A DNA stretch of 14,405 nucleotides from JAETTH01 sp964455975. Lineage in GTDB: Bacteria; Bacillota; Clostridia; TANB77; CAG-508. Location of the stretch: the NCBI GenBank assembly GCA_964455975.1, contig CAYVYP010000037.1, positions 1 to 14,405 on the forward strand. The letters run 5' to 3'. Positions 7,850-14,383 of this stretch are shown here, one piece after another; the stretch's first letter is position 1, and each line of letters opens with the position of its first letter. The notes beneath the pieces were generated by a model. It ran no database searches, was not told the origin of the DNA, and saw nothing but the letters and a program-made list of their open reading frames with translations. Both the position numbers and the translations under genes were made by a program.

Positions 7850-8958
7850 TTATTCTACAAATATAGTTTTCTTTCTTCTTCCACTAATATTTAAAAGCAG
7901 TCCAATCATTATAAAGCTTGTAAGTAGTGAACTTCCTCCATAACTTACAAATAATAATGGTACTCCTGTTATAGGTAATAATCCCATTGTCATTCCAATA
8001 TTTTCTATCATATGAAATAACAATATTCCCACTATTCCTATTGCAATATATGAACCGTAAATCATCTTTTGCAGTTTTTGCAACATATATTGCTTTACTT
8101 ATTAACATTACATATAAAATAATAACTGCTCCTGCAACTATAAACCCCATTTCTTCTCCAATTACTGAAAAGATAAAATCAGTTGTTTTAGGATGTAAAA
8201 AGCCTAATTGTGTTTGATTACCTTTAAATAATCCCATTCCTATTAATTGTCCTGAACCTATTGCAAGTTTTGATTGTATTACATTATATCCGAGCTCCTC
8301 TAGGGTCTAAATTTGGATTTAAAAATACATCTATTCTTGTTTTAGCATGTTCTGGTAATATAAAAAAGTATGATAATGGCAACACAATTGCTACAATTAA
8401 TATTGATGCTATTATATATTTTTTATCTATTCCTGCTGCAAATAACATTAATACTAATGCTAATAAATATGCTATTGCTGTACCATAATCTGGCTGTTTT
8501 ATAATAAGTAGTACAGGAACTGCAACTATAGCAAGTATTATTAATAACCTAGTTGGTCTATTAATTTGATTTTTTCCTTTACTTTGAATTTTTACTAACA
8601 TACTTGCAATAAATATAATTACAAATACTTTTGAAAATTCTGCTGGTTGAAAAGAAAATGGTCCTATATCAAACCAACTACTTGCACCATTTATTGTGGT
8701 TGTAAACAATACTGCTATTAGCAGTATTATAAATATTCCATAAAAAAATGGAGAGGCTCTTGCTATTAATGTATAATCTACAAATGTAAAAATCAACATA
8801 ACTGGTATTGCAACTGCAATCCATATTATTTGTTTTTTAAATTCTTCATAATCTGAATTTTGCGTTGATGAAAAAAGTGCAATTAATCCAATTATTACTA
8901 ATATTAATGTAGCAAACAGTATTCCCCATTCAATATTTTTTAATATTTTATTTTTCAC
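7850..8958 (-). CDS. rodA: RodA/FtsW-type peptidoglycan glycosyltransferase (SEDS), two +1 shifts at CGG
   Basis: SEDS proteins polymerise glycan strands from lipid II; RodA serves cell elongation. With one base skipped at 8292 and another at 8057 the three pieces join into 368 residues, normal for RodA. The first piece (residues 1-222) carries several membrane segments and FQPAEFSKV. The middle (223-300) has GYNVIQSKLAIGSGQ, the loop with TQLGFLHPKTTDFIFSVIGEE typical of the family, and another membrane helix. The last (301-368) has GIVGILLFHMIENIGMTMGLLPITG and the signature SYGGSS. Both breaks must be bridged to make a working enzyme. Position after minD-minE matches the common Firmicutes order. 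The start at 8958 lies 16 bases after the minE stop. Confidence 0.94.
8054..8057 (-). other. +1 frameshift / four-base codon CGGT, second site in rodA
   Basis: The coding strand reads GAT GAT TTA CGG TTC ATA. Skipping the C gives GAT GAT TTA GGT TCA TAT ATT GCA (D D L G S Y I A), matching the conserved Gly that begins the next membrane helix in RodA proteins (residue 301). The preceding codon is TTA. Confidence 0.85.
8289..8292 (-). other. +1 frameshift / four-base codon CGGA, first site in rodA
   Basis: The coding strand reads AGA GGA GCT CGG ATA TAA, so unshifted translation stops two codons after CGG. Skipping the C gives GGA GCT GGA TAT AAT GTA ATA CAA (G A G Y N V I Q), the conserved GAGYQ-like motif, with Gly at residue 223. 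The preceding codon is GCT. Confidence 0.86.
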
Positions 8959-8974
8959 TTAAAACCTCTTTTTA

Positions 8975-9589
8975 TTATGCTTTCATTTCATTTTTATCTG
9001 ATTCTGAATTTTTAATTTCTTTTTCTTTTGAATCTTCTTCTAAAGCATCTTCTTTTTTAGGTTCTTCCTTAATTTCTTTTAATTCTTCTTTATTTTCTGT
9101 TTCTACTTTTTCTTCTTCTTTTTTTATTTCTAATTCTTCTTGTTTTTTTGCTTCTACTGCTTCTTTTGCTTCAGATTTTTTATCTTCATTTTCTTTCGCA
9201 ATTTTAGCTTCCTCTTGTTTTATTATCTTTTTAGCTTCTTTTATGTCCTCAATTTCTTGCTTTTCTTCTTGTTTTTTATTATCTATTTTTTTAGCTTCTT
9301 CTTTTATACTAACAATTGGAATATTAGCATATAATGCTGGTGCTCCTGTTGTACCATCACTATTTGTTTTGTTGGTAAGTCTAACATCTATAGAATTTTC
9401 ATCTACATCTATATATTTTTTTATTACCTCTATTATTTCTTGTTTCATTAAATCAAGAAAATCTGCAGATACATTTGCCCTATCTTGCATAAGTACTAAA
9501 TGTAATCTTTCCTTTGCCGTATCCTTATTTGTTTGCTTTTTTTCTTGCTTTGTTATTTTTTTAAAAAACTCTATAATATTTTCAAACAT
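8975..9589 (-). CDS. minE: MinE with a long charged C-terminal extension
   Basis: MinE stimulates the MinD ATPase and drives MinD off the membrane, keeping the division ring at mid-cell. Residues 1-97 align with standard MinE: a possible N-terminal membrane-targeting helix (MFENIIEFFKKI), the MinD-contact stretch TAKERLHLVLMQDR (24-37), then EIIEVIKKYIDVDENSIDVRL and the strand-rich end. Ordinary MinE stops near 90 residues, but this one continues to 204 with a Lys/Glu-rich tail without recognised motifs, probably a long helix or coiled coil. The tail is in frame and has no CGG codon. It lies 21 bases after minD and 16 before rodA. The tail's function is unknown. Confidence 0.88.
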   Translation of the reverse strand: MFENIIEFFKKITKQEKKQTNKDTAKERLHLVLMQDRANVSADFLDLMKQEIIEVIKKYIDVDENSIDVRLTNKTNSDGTTGAPALYANIPIVSIKEEAKKIDNKKQEEKQEIEDIKEAKKIIKQEEAKIAKENEDKKSEAKEAVEAKKQEELEIKKEEEKVETENKEELKEIKEEPKKEDALEEDSKEKEIKNSESDKNEMKA

Positions 9590-9610
9590 TTATATTCCTC
9601 CTGTAATATT

Positions 9611-10405
9611 TTATTTTCTCTTAAATATATTTTTTATTCTTGTAAAGAAACCTTTCTCTTTTCCTGGAACAGATACATCAATATTTTCTCCTAATATTCT
9701 TTTTGCTATTTCCATATATGCTTTTCCAGAAGGAGCTTTTTTATTTGATATTACAGGCTCTCCTTTATTTGTTTGAGTTATTATGTATTCATCATCTGGT
9801 ACAACTCCAACTAAACCTATTGAAAGTAGATCAACAATGTCATCTACATCCATCATTTCACCTTTTCTAACCATATTAGGTCTTAATCTATTTACAATTA
9901 GTTCTGGATTTTTTATGTCTGATGCTTCTAATAATCCTATTATTCTATCTGCATCTCTAATTGCTGATATTTCTGCTGTTGTAACAACTACAGCTCTATC
10001 TGCTCCAACTATTGCGTTTTTAAAACCTTGTTCAATTCCTGCTGGGCAATCTATTAGTATATAGTCGAATTCTTCTTTTAACTTTCCAGTTAAATCTTTC
10101 ATTTGTTCTTCATTTACTGCACTTTTATCTCTTGTTTGAGCTGCTGGTAATAAAAATAGTTCTGGAAAACGCTTGTCTTTTATTAAAGCTTGTCTTAATT
10201 TACATTTTTCTTCTACAACATCAACTATATCATATACTATTCTGTTTTCTAATCCCATTACAACATCAAGATTACGAAGTCCAATATCTGTATCTATTAA
10301 ACATACCTTTTTTCCTTCTACTGCTAATGCTGAGCCAAGATTTGCTGTTGTTGTTGTTTTTCCTACTCCACCTTTACCAGATGTTACAACTATAACTTCT
10401 CCCAT
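9611..10405 (-). CDS. minD: septum site-determining ATPase MinD
   Basis: MinD is a membrane-associated dimerising ATPase that places the division septum. The 264-residue product shows the deviant Walker A motif GKGGVGKTT (10-18), DTDIGLRNLD (38-47), ILIDCPAGIE (Walker B region), and a C-terminal amphipathic membrane-targeting helix, FFTRIKNIFKRK. The start at 10405 (MGEVIVVTSG) was chosen because AAGGAGG lies seven bases before it. A start at 10441 would add twelve residues, three of them (GGK) encoded by that ribosome-binding site. It is the first gene of a minD-minE-rodA unit with its own promoter. minC, often found beside minD, is not in the window. Confidence 0.96.
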   Translation of the reverse strand: MGEVIVVTSGKGGVGKTTTTANLGSALAVEGKKVCLIDTDIGLRNLDVVMGLENRIVYDIVDVVEEKCKLRQALIKDKRFPELFLLPAAQTRDKSAVNEEQMKDLTGKLKEEFDYILIDCPAGIEQGFKNAIVGADRAVVVTTAEISAIRDADRIIGLLEASDIKNPELIVNRLRPNMVRKGEMMDVDDIVDLLSIGLVGVVPDDEYIITQTNKGEPVISNKKAPSGKAYMEIAKRILGENIDVSVPGKEKGFFTRIKNIFKRK

Positions 10406-10412
10406 TAATTTT

Positions 10413-10419
10413 CCTCCTT
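10413..10419 (-). promoter_or_regulatory. ribosome-binding site deciding the minD start
   Basis: AAGGAGG on the minus strand, seven bases before ATG at 10405, sits inside the longer ORF reading and argues against its upstream start at 10441. Confidence 0.75.
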
Positions 10420-10476
10420 GAAAGTTTTTTATCTTATACAAATATTTATATACAAAAAACTCAATTTAACACATAT

Positions 10477-10506
10477 ATAATACACCACAACCCCTATAAA
10501 AGTCAA
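10477..10506 (-). promoter_or_regulatory. promoter of minD-minE-rodA
   Basis: In minus orientation TTGACT (10506-10501, 5/6) and TATTAT (10482-10477, 5/6) are 18 bases apart. Transcription would begin about 65 bases before minD, just after the terminator of the preceding gene. No other comparable pair is seen in the 175-base gap. Confidence 0.6.
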
Positions 10507-10528
10507 TGAATATTAGGTAAAAACTAAA

Positions 10529-10569
10529 AAAACCATGTCAAAAATAGATTCCTACCTTGACATGGTTTT
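10529..10569 (-). terminator. strong intrinsic terminator after the Yip1-like gene
   Basis: A perfect 13-bp stem pairs AAAACCATGTCAA (10529-10541) with TTGACATGGTTTT (10557-10569) around a 15-base loop. A run of seven U's follows in minus orientation. It lies 11 bases after the stop of the preceding gene and cleanly separates the groESL side from the min operon. Confidence 0.85.
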
Positions 10570-10580
10570 ATTTTATATTT

Positions 10581-11312
10581 TTATATATATATTCCTAAAA
10601 AAGATATTAATATGTATATACCATAATAAATTACTTCTACTAAAGCAAATTTTTTTATAAATTCCGAATTTTTTTCTTGACCAAATATATTTTTCATTGC
10701 AAAGAACAATAGTACAATTGAAATTGTTGAGCACAAAATTGTAAATGGTGCTGTTAATGTACTTATATTCCCGCTAAATATTGTTAATAAACTTATAATT
10801 GATGCAATAACAATTGGAACTTTAGTAGTTGTAACTGCTGAAATTATTGTTGTTAATTCTTTTTTATTTGTTTTATTCATTACAAATATTATAACAGACA
10901 TTACTATTACTCCAAATATTGGCGCTAATGTTGTTTTTACTATAGCCAAAATATAGTTAAATCCATTTGGACCATATCCCCAAAATCCAATTTTTGATGA
11001 AATCGATTTTATGCATACTGCTATTGTCCAAACGATTAATATTATTATTGCATATTTAAAATATTTACTTGTATCTTTTGATACTATTTCATTTATTTTT
11101 CCTAATGGATCTTTAAATAATTCAACAATAAAACTTTTGGTTTCAATACTATCTTTTTTTATATCCACATTTTTTATTGTATCTTTTACTTTATTAACAG
11201 TATTAGATGTTTCTTCTTTAATATCTTTTGTATCTATTACTTTTTTAGTTTCTTTTGTATCTTGCTGCTTTTTTTCTTCTTGGCTCTCTACTGTTTCTTT
11301 GTTTTCTGCCAT
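10581..11312 (-). CDS. Yip1-like multi-pass membrane protein
   Basis: The 243-residue protein has a charged, probably disordered N-terminal third (1-60, Lys/Glu/Thr-rich, KKQQDTKETKK), then LFKDPLGKI-EIVSKDTSKYF, and about five membrane segments (roughly 87-105, 121-146, 157-179, 188-207, 222-242). The short motif before the first helix and the helix spacing recall bacterial proteins annotated as YIP1 family, whose role is unknown. This is a pattern match and not certain. The ATG at 11312 follows AGGGGGA. It lies 66 bases after groEL; a weak promoter (TTAACT, 18 bases, TATAAC) overlaps the groEL stop, so it may be transcribed alone or with groESL. Function cannot be stated. Confidence 0.82.
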   Translation of the reverse strand: MAENKETVESQEEKKQQDTKETKKVIDTKDIKEETSNTVNKVKDTIKNVDIKKDSIETKSFIVELFKDPLGKINEIVSKDTSKYFKYAIIILIVWTIAVCIKSISSKIGFWGYGPNGFNYILAIVKTTLAPIFGVIVMSVIIFVMNKTNKKELTTIISAVTTTKVPIVIASIISLLTIFSGNISTLTAPFTILCSTISIVLLFFAMKNIFGQEKNSEFIKKFALVEVIYYGIYILISFLGIYI

Positions 11313-11378
11313 TGTTTTTCCCCCTTTTATTTATAATTTATTATTGTTATACACTTTTTATTCCATTTTAGTTAACTA

Positions 11379-13016
11379 TTAATACATTCCATCCATTCCG
11401 CCTGCTGGCATATCATGGTTTCCGCAGTTACATGATTTTTCTTCTTTCTTTTCTGTTACTATACTTTCTGTTGTAAGTACCATTGATGCTATTGAAGCTG
11501 CATTTTGAAGTGCACTACGAGTTACTTTTGTAGGATCTACTATTCCTTGTTTTTTCATATCTACATATTTTTCTTCTTTTGCATCAAAACCTATTCCTAT
11601 TTCAGATTTTTTTATTTTTTCTAATATTACTGCTGGTTCTAGTCCTGCATTTATTGCTATTTGTTTTGCTGGTTCTTCTAATGCTTTTAATACAATTTTT
11701 GCTCCTAGTTTTTCATCATCATTTAATGAATCTAAAAGCTTTTCTATTTTAGGAATAATGTTTACATATGCTGTTCCTCCACCAGAAACTATTCCTTCTT
11801 CAACTGCTGCTTTTGTTGCTGATAATGCATCTTCAATTCTTAATTTTTTATCCTTCATTTCAACTTCAGTTGCAGCTCCTACACCTATTACTGCAACTCC
11901 TCCAGACATTTTAGCTAATCTTTCTTGAAGTTTTTCTTTATCAAATTCACTTTTTGTTTCTTCTAATTGTGCTTTTATTTGACTAACTCTATCTTTTATT
12001 TTTGCTTTATCTCCAGAGCCATCTACTATTATTGTATTTTCTTTTTGAACCTTAATTTGTCTTGCTTTTCCTAACTGTTCAATAGTTGTGTCTTTTAATT
12101 CTAATCCTAAATCTGATGTTATAACTTCTCCTCCTGTTAAAATTGCTATATCTTCTAACATTTCTTTTCTTCTATCACCATATCCAGGAGCTTTTACTGC
12201 AACAACATTTAGCACTCCTCTTAATTTATTAAGTACAAGTGTTGATAATGCTTCTTGTTCTACATCATCACATATTATTACAAGTTTTCCAGATTCTTGC
12301 ATTAAATTTTCTAATAATGGAAGTATTTCTTGTATATTTGAAATCTTTTTATCTGTAATTAATATATATGGGCTATCCATTATAGCCTCCATTTTTTCTG
12401 TATCTGTAACCATATATGGAGATACATATCCTTTATCAAATTGCATACCTTCAACTACATCTAACTCTGTATTTGATGTTTTAGATTCTTCTATTGTTAT
12501 AACTCCATCTTTAGAAACTTTTTCCATTGCTTCTGAAATAAGTTTTCCTACTTCTTCACTATTTGCAGATATACTTGCAACTCTTGCAATATCTTCTTTT
12601 CCATTAATTTTTGAACTGATTTGCTTTAATGCATCTACTGCTTCATCTACTGCCTTATCAATTCCTCTTTTTATAGCCATTGGATCTCCACCTGCTGCAA
12701 CATTTTTAACTCCTTCTTTTATCATACTTTGTGCTAAAACTGTTGCTGTTGTAGTTCCATCTCCTGCTACATCATTTGTTTTAGTAGATACTTCTTTTAC
12801 TAATCTTGCTCCCATATTTTCAAAACTATCTTCTAATTCAATTTCCTTTGCTATTGTAACACCATCATTTGTAATAAGAGGTGCTCCAAAGCTTTTATCT
12901 AGTACAACATTTCTACCTTTTGGTCCTAGAGTTACTTTAACAGTATCTGCTAATTTATTAACACCTTCTAATAAAGATTTTCTTGCATCTTCTCCATATT
13001 TAATAACTTTTGCCAT
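11379..13016 (-). CDS. groL: chaperonin GroEL (60 kDa)
   Basis: GroEL forms the double-ring ATP-driven folding chamber closed by GroES. The 545-residue protein is complete: KVTLGPKGRNVVLDKSFG near the start, ATP-binding AGDGTTTATVLAQ with catalytic Asp86, the apical domain in the middle, EDALSATKAAVEEGIVSGGG in the last third, and a GGM-type tail. The tail is slightly unusual, with two cysteines and a histidine (SCNCGNHD) before MPAGGMDGMY. The frame is intact even though two CGG triplets occur across codon boundaries in the tail (TGC GGA, GGC GGA), a useful control for the frameshift pattern. The ATG at 13016 follows AGGAGG. It lies 20 bases after groES and shares its heat-shock control. Confidence 0.98.
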   Translation of the reverse strand: MAKVIKYGEDARKSLLEGVNKLADTVKVTLGPKGRNVVLDKSFGAPLITNDGVTIAKEIELEDSFENMGARLVKEVSTKTNDVAGDGTTTATVLAQSMIKEGVKNVAAGGDPMAIKRGIDKAVDEAVDALKQISSKINGKEDIARVASISANSEEVGKLISEAMEKVSKDGVITIEESKTSNTELDVVEGMQFDKGYVSPYMVTDTEKMEAIMDSPYILITDKKISNIQEILPLLENLMQESGKLVIICDDVEQEALSTLVLNKLRGVLNVVAVKAPGYGDRRKEMLEDIAILTGGEVITSDLGLELKDTTIEQLGKARQIKVQKENTIIVDGSGDKAKIKDRVSQIKAQLEETKSEFDKEKLQERLAKMSGGVAVIGVGAATEVEMKDKKLRIEDALSATKAAVEEGIVSGGGTAYVNIIPKIEKLLDSLNDDEKLGAKIVLKALEEPAKQIAINAGLEPAVILEKIKKSEIGIGFDAKEEKYVDMKKQGIVDPTKVTRSALQNAASIASMVLTTESIVTEKKEEKSCNCGNHDMPAGGMDGMY

Positions 13017-13036
13017 AATAAAATTCCTCCTAAAAA

Positions 13037-13319
13037 TTATTCTATAATTGCTAATATATCATCTTGTTTTAATATGATATATTCTTCACCTTGATATTTT
13101 ATTTCTGTACCTGCATATTTGTTTACAACAACTTTATCTGCTATTTTTACATACATTTCTTGTAACTTTCCATCTTTTATTTCTCCTGGTCCGAACTGCC
13201 ACTACTTCTGCTGTTTGTGGCTTTTCTTTTGATGATCCACTTAAAATAATTCCACTTTTTGTAGTTTCTTCACCTTCTAACATTTTTATTACTACTCTGT
13301 TTGATAATGGTTTTAACAT
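13037..13319 (-). CDS. groS: co-chaperonin GroES, +1 shift at CGG
   Basis: GroES caps the GroEL chamber. With one base skipped at 13193 the gene encodes 93 residues, normal size: MLKPLSNRVVIKMLEGEETT, the mobile loop region TKSGIILSGSSKEKP, then TAEVVAV-GPGEI, KVVVNKYAGTEI and the C-terminal ILAIIE. Gly43 of the conserved VGPGE motif is exactly the position encoded by CGGA. Unshifted reading gives RTRRNKRW and a stop about 20 codons later, removing the second half of the fold. GroES is essential in most bacteria, so the shift would need high efficiency. The ATG at 13319 is preferred over TTG at 13325, since GGAGG lies nine bases before the ATG and only three before the TTG. Confidence 0.95.
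13190..13193 (-). other. +1 frameshift / four-base codon CGGA in groES
   Basis: The coding strand reads GTG GCA GTT CGG ACC AGG AGA. Skipping the C gives GCA GTT GGA CCA GGA GAA ATA (A V G P G E I), the textbook GroES motif. The preceding codon is GTT. The shift site falls at residue 43 of 93. Confidence 0.9.
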
Positions 13320-13346
13320 TTTCAAATTCCTCCTTATTATGAAATT

Positions 13347-13373
13347 TTAGCACTCTTTGTTTGTGACTGCTAA
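13347..13373. promoter_or_regulatory. CIRCE operator (HrcA binding site)
   Basis: TTAGCACTC (13347-13355), nine bases, then GACTGCTAA (13365-13373). This is the CIRCE inverted repeat with one mismatch (GAG to GAC) in the second arm. It lies between the -10 box and the groES start, the classic place for HrcA repression of groESL that is lifted on heat shock. hrcA itself is not in the window. Confidence 0.93.
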
Positions 13374-13376
13374 TAA

Positions 13377-13403
13377 TTTATACCCTTTTAATTTAAATGT
13401 CAA
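13377..13403 (-). promoter_or_regulatory. groESL promoter
   Basis: In minus orientation TTGACA (13403-13398, perfect) is followed after 15 bases by TATAAA (13382-13377). The 15-base spacer is short; a weaker TAAATT gives 17. CIRCE begins three bases downstream and would cover the transcription start. Confidence 0.7.
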
Positions 13404-13526
13404 TACTAAAATATTAAAATTCACATAGTTTTCACATTCTTTATTATTATATGTTTATCTTATTTTTTTAGAATATTTTAATACTTTATTATAAATACTG
13501 TATATATAATTTATTTTTATTTTTCC

Positions 13527-13554
13527 TTGTAATATAATTTTTTTTATATTACAA
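13527..13554 (+). promoter_or_regulatory. perfect inverted repeat upstream of deoD
   Basis: TTGTAATATAA (13527-13537) and TTATATTACAA (13544-13554) form an 11-bp perfect inverted repeat with six T's between them, 32 bases before the deoD start. A TATAAT-like -10 box at 13505-13510 lies just upstream, so the repeat would be at or after the transcription start. It may be a repressor operator or a 5' hairpin. No known consensus is recognised. Confidence 0.5.
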
Positions 13555-13586
13555 TTACTACAAATATTAAAACAAGGAGGTTTATT

Positions 13587-14310
13587 ATGACACCACATAT
13601 TGAAGCAAAAAAAGAGGATATATCAAATATTGTATTAATGCCTGGAGACCCACTTCGTGCAAAATATATTGCAGATAATTTTTTAGAAAATGTAATACAA
13701 GTAAATTCTGTAAGAAATATGCTTGCTTATACTGGAACATATAAAGATAAAAAAATAACTGTATTTGCATCTGGAATGGGAATGCCAAGTATTGGTATTT
13801 ATTCATATGAATTATATAAATTTTATAATGTAGATACAATAATTAGAATTGGATCTTGTGGAGGATATACAAAAGACTTAAATCTTTTAGATACTATATT
13901 GGTTAATAAATCATACACTCCACGGTAATTTCGCATATGCTTTAAATGGAGCTAATACTCATATTGAAGAAGCTGATTTAGAATTAAATAATTTAATTTT
14001 AGAAACATCTAAAAAAGAAAATATAAATATTGTATTAGGTGATACTGTATGTAGTGAATGTTTTGACTATTATGTAGATAATTTAGGTAATTTTATTAAT
14101 AATTTCCCTACAGAATTAAATATTATAGGAGCTGAAATGGAAGCTTTTGCTTTATTCTATACTGCTAAATATTTAAATAAAAAAGCTGCTTGTTTACTTA
14201 CTGTTGTAGATAATCATTACAAAAAAGAACAAATATCAAGCCAGGCTAGAGAAAAATCTTTAAATGATATGATAAAATTAGCTTTAGAAACTGCTATAAA
14301 AATAAAATAA
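13587..14310 (+). CDS. deoD: purine-nucleoside phosphorylase DeoD, +1 shift at CGG
   Basis: DeoD cleaves purine nucleosides with phosphate to free base and ribose-1-phosphate. With one base skipped at 13923 the gene encodes 240 residues, the family length. Motifs include VLMPGDPLRAKYIADNF (phosphate-binding Gly and Arg), SVRNMLAYTGTYK, SGMGMPSIGIYSYEL, RIGSCGGY, and after the break GAEMEAFALF (nucleoside-binding Glu) and TVVDN with the catalytic-position Asp. Unshifted reading stops immediately: CGG is followed by TAA. The glycine made by the shift aligns near a serine in E. coli DeoD, so restoration of frame rather than that residue is the evidence here. It is the only plus-strand gene and diverges from groES. 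The ATG follows AAGGAGG. Confidence 0.93.
13923..13926 (+). other. +1 frameshift / four-base codon CGGT in deoD
   Basis: The coding strand reads TAC ACT CCA CGG TAA. Skipping the C gives TAC ACT CCA GGT AAT TTC GCA (Y T P G N F A) and the frame then runs 127 more codons to the stop. This is the only site on the plus genomic strand, and its CGG is again on the coding strand. The preceding codon is CCA. Confidence 0.87.
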
Positions 14311-14323
14311 AATAAAAAAATCG

Positions 14324-14383
14324 CCATTTGTGAAGTTCATTTAGGGATTTAATAAAAAATGTTTAGATGACACTTTCAAATGG
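14324..14383. repeat. inverted repeat downstream of deoD
   Basis: CCATTTG (14324-14330) and CAAATGG (14377-14383) are exact complements. Flanking bases (TGAAG..TTCAT against ATGACA.CTT.T) extend the pairing imperfectly. The enclosed 46 bases hold no ORF. It could be a deoD 3' structure, the end of a mobile element cut by the window edge, or chance in AT-rich DNA. Confidence 0.35.

Noticed and set aside
5190..8237. Calling the broken genes pseudogenes
   Set aside because: Both sides of each break are well conserved, full-length totals match family sizes exactly, and essential genes are included. Decay would leave mixed stops, deletions and both +1 and -1 shifts.
1699..13926. Treating the seven breaks as ordinary sequencing or assembly errors
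   Set aside because: Errors would not choose codon phase and coding strand. All seven are single added C's at a codon boundary on the coding strand, on both genomic strands, while thirteen out-of-frame CGG are clean. It stays as the main alternative until raw reads are checked.
1699..13926. Simple reassignment of CGG to another amino acid as a three-base codon
   Set aside because: A three-base meaning leaves the downstream frame wrong. In every case one base must be skipped for the rest of the protein to match its family.
1699..13926. P-site slippage as in prfB or antizyme
   Set aside because: The preceding codons (CTT, GTT, ACG, GCT, TTA, CCA) mostly cannot re-pair one base downstream, and no shared Shine-Dalgarno-like element or pseudoknot is seen. 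rodA site 1 has AGGAG close upstream, but the others do not.
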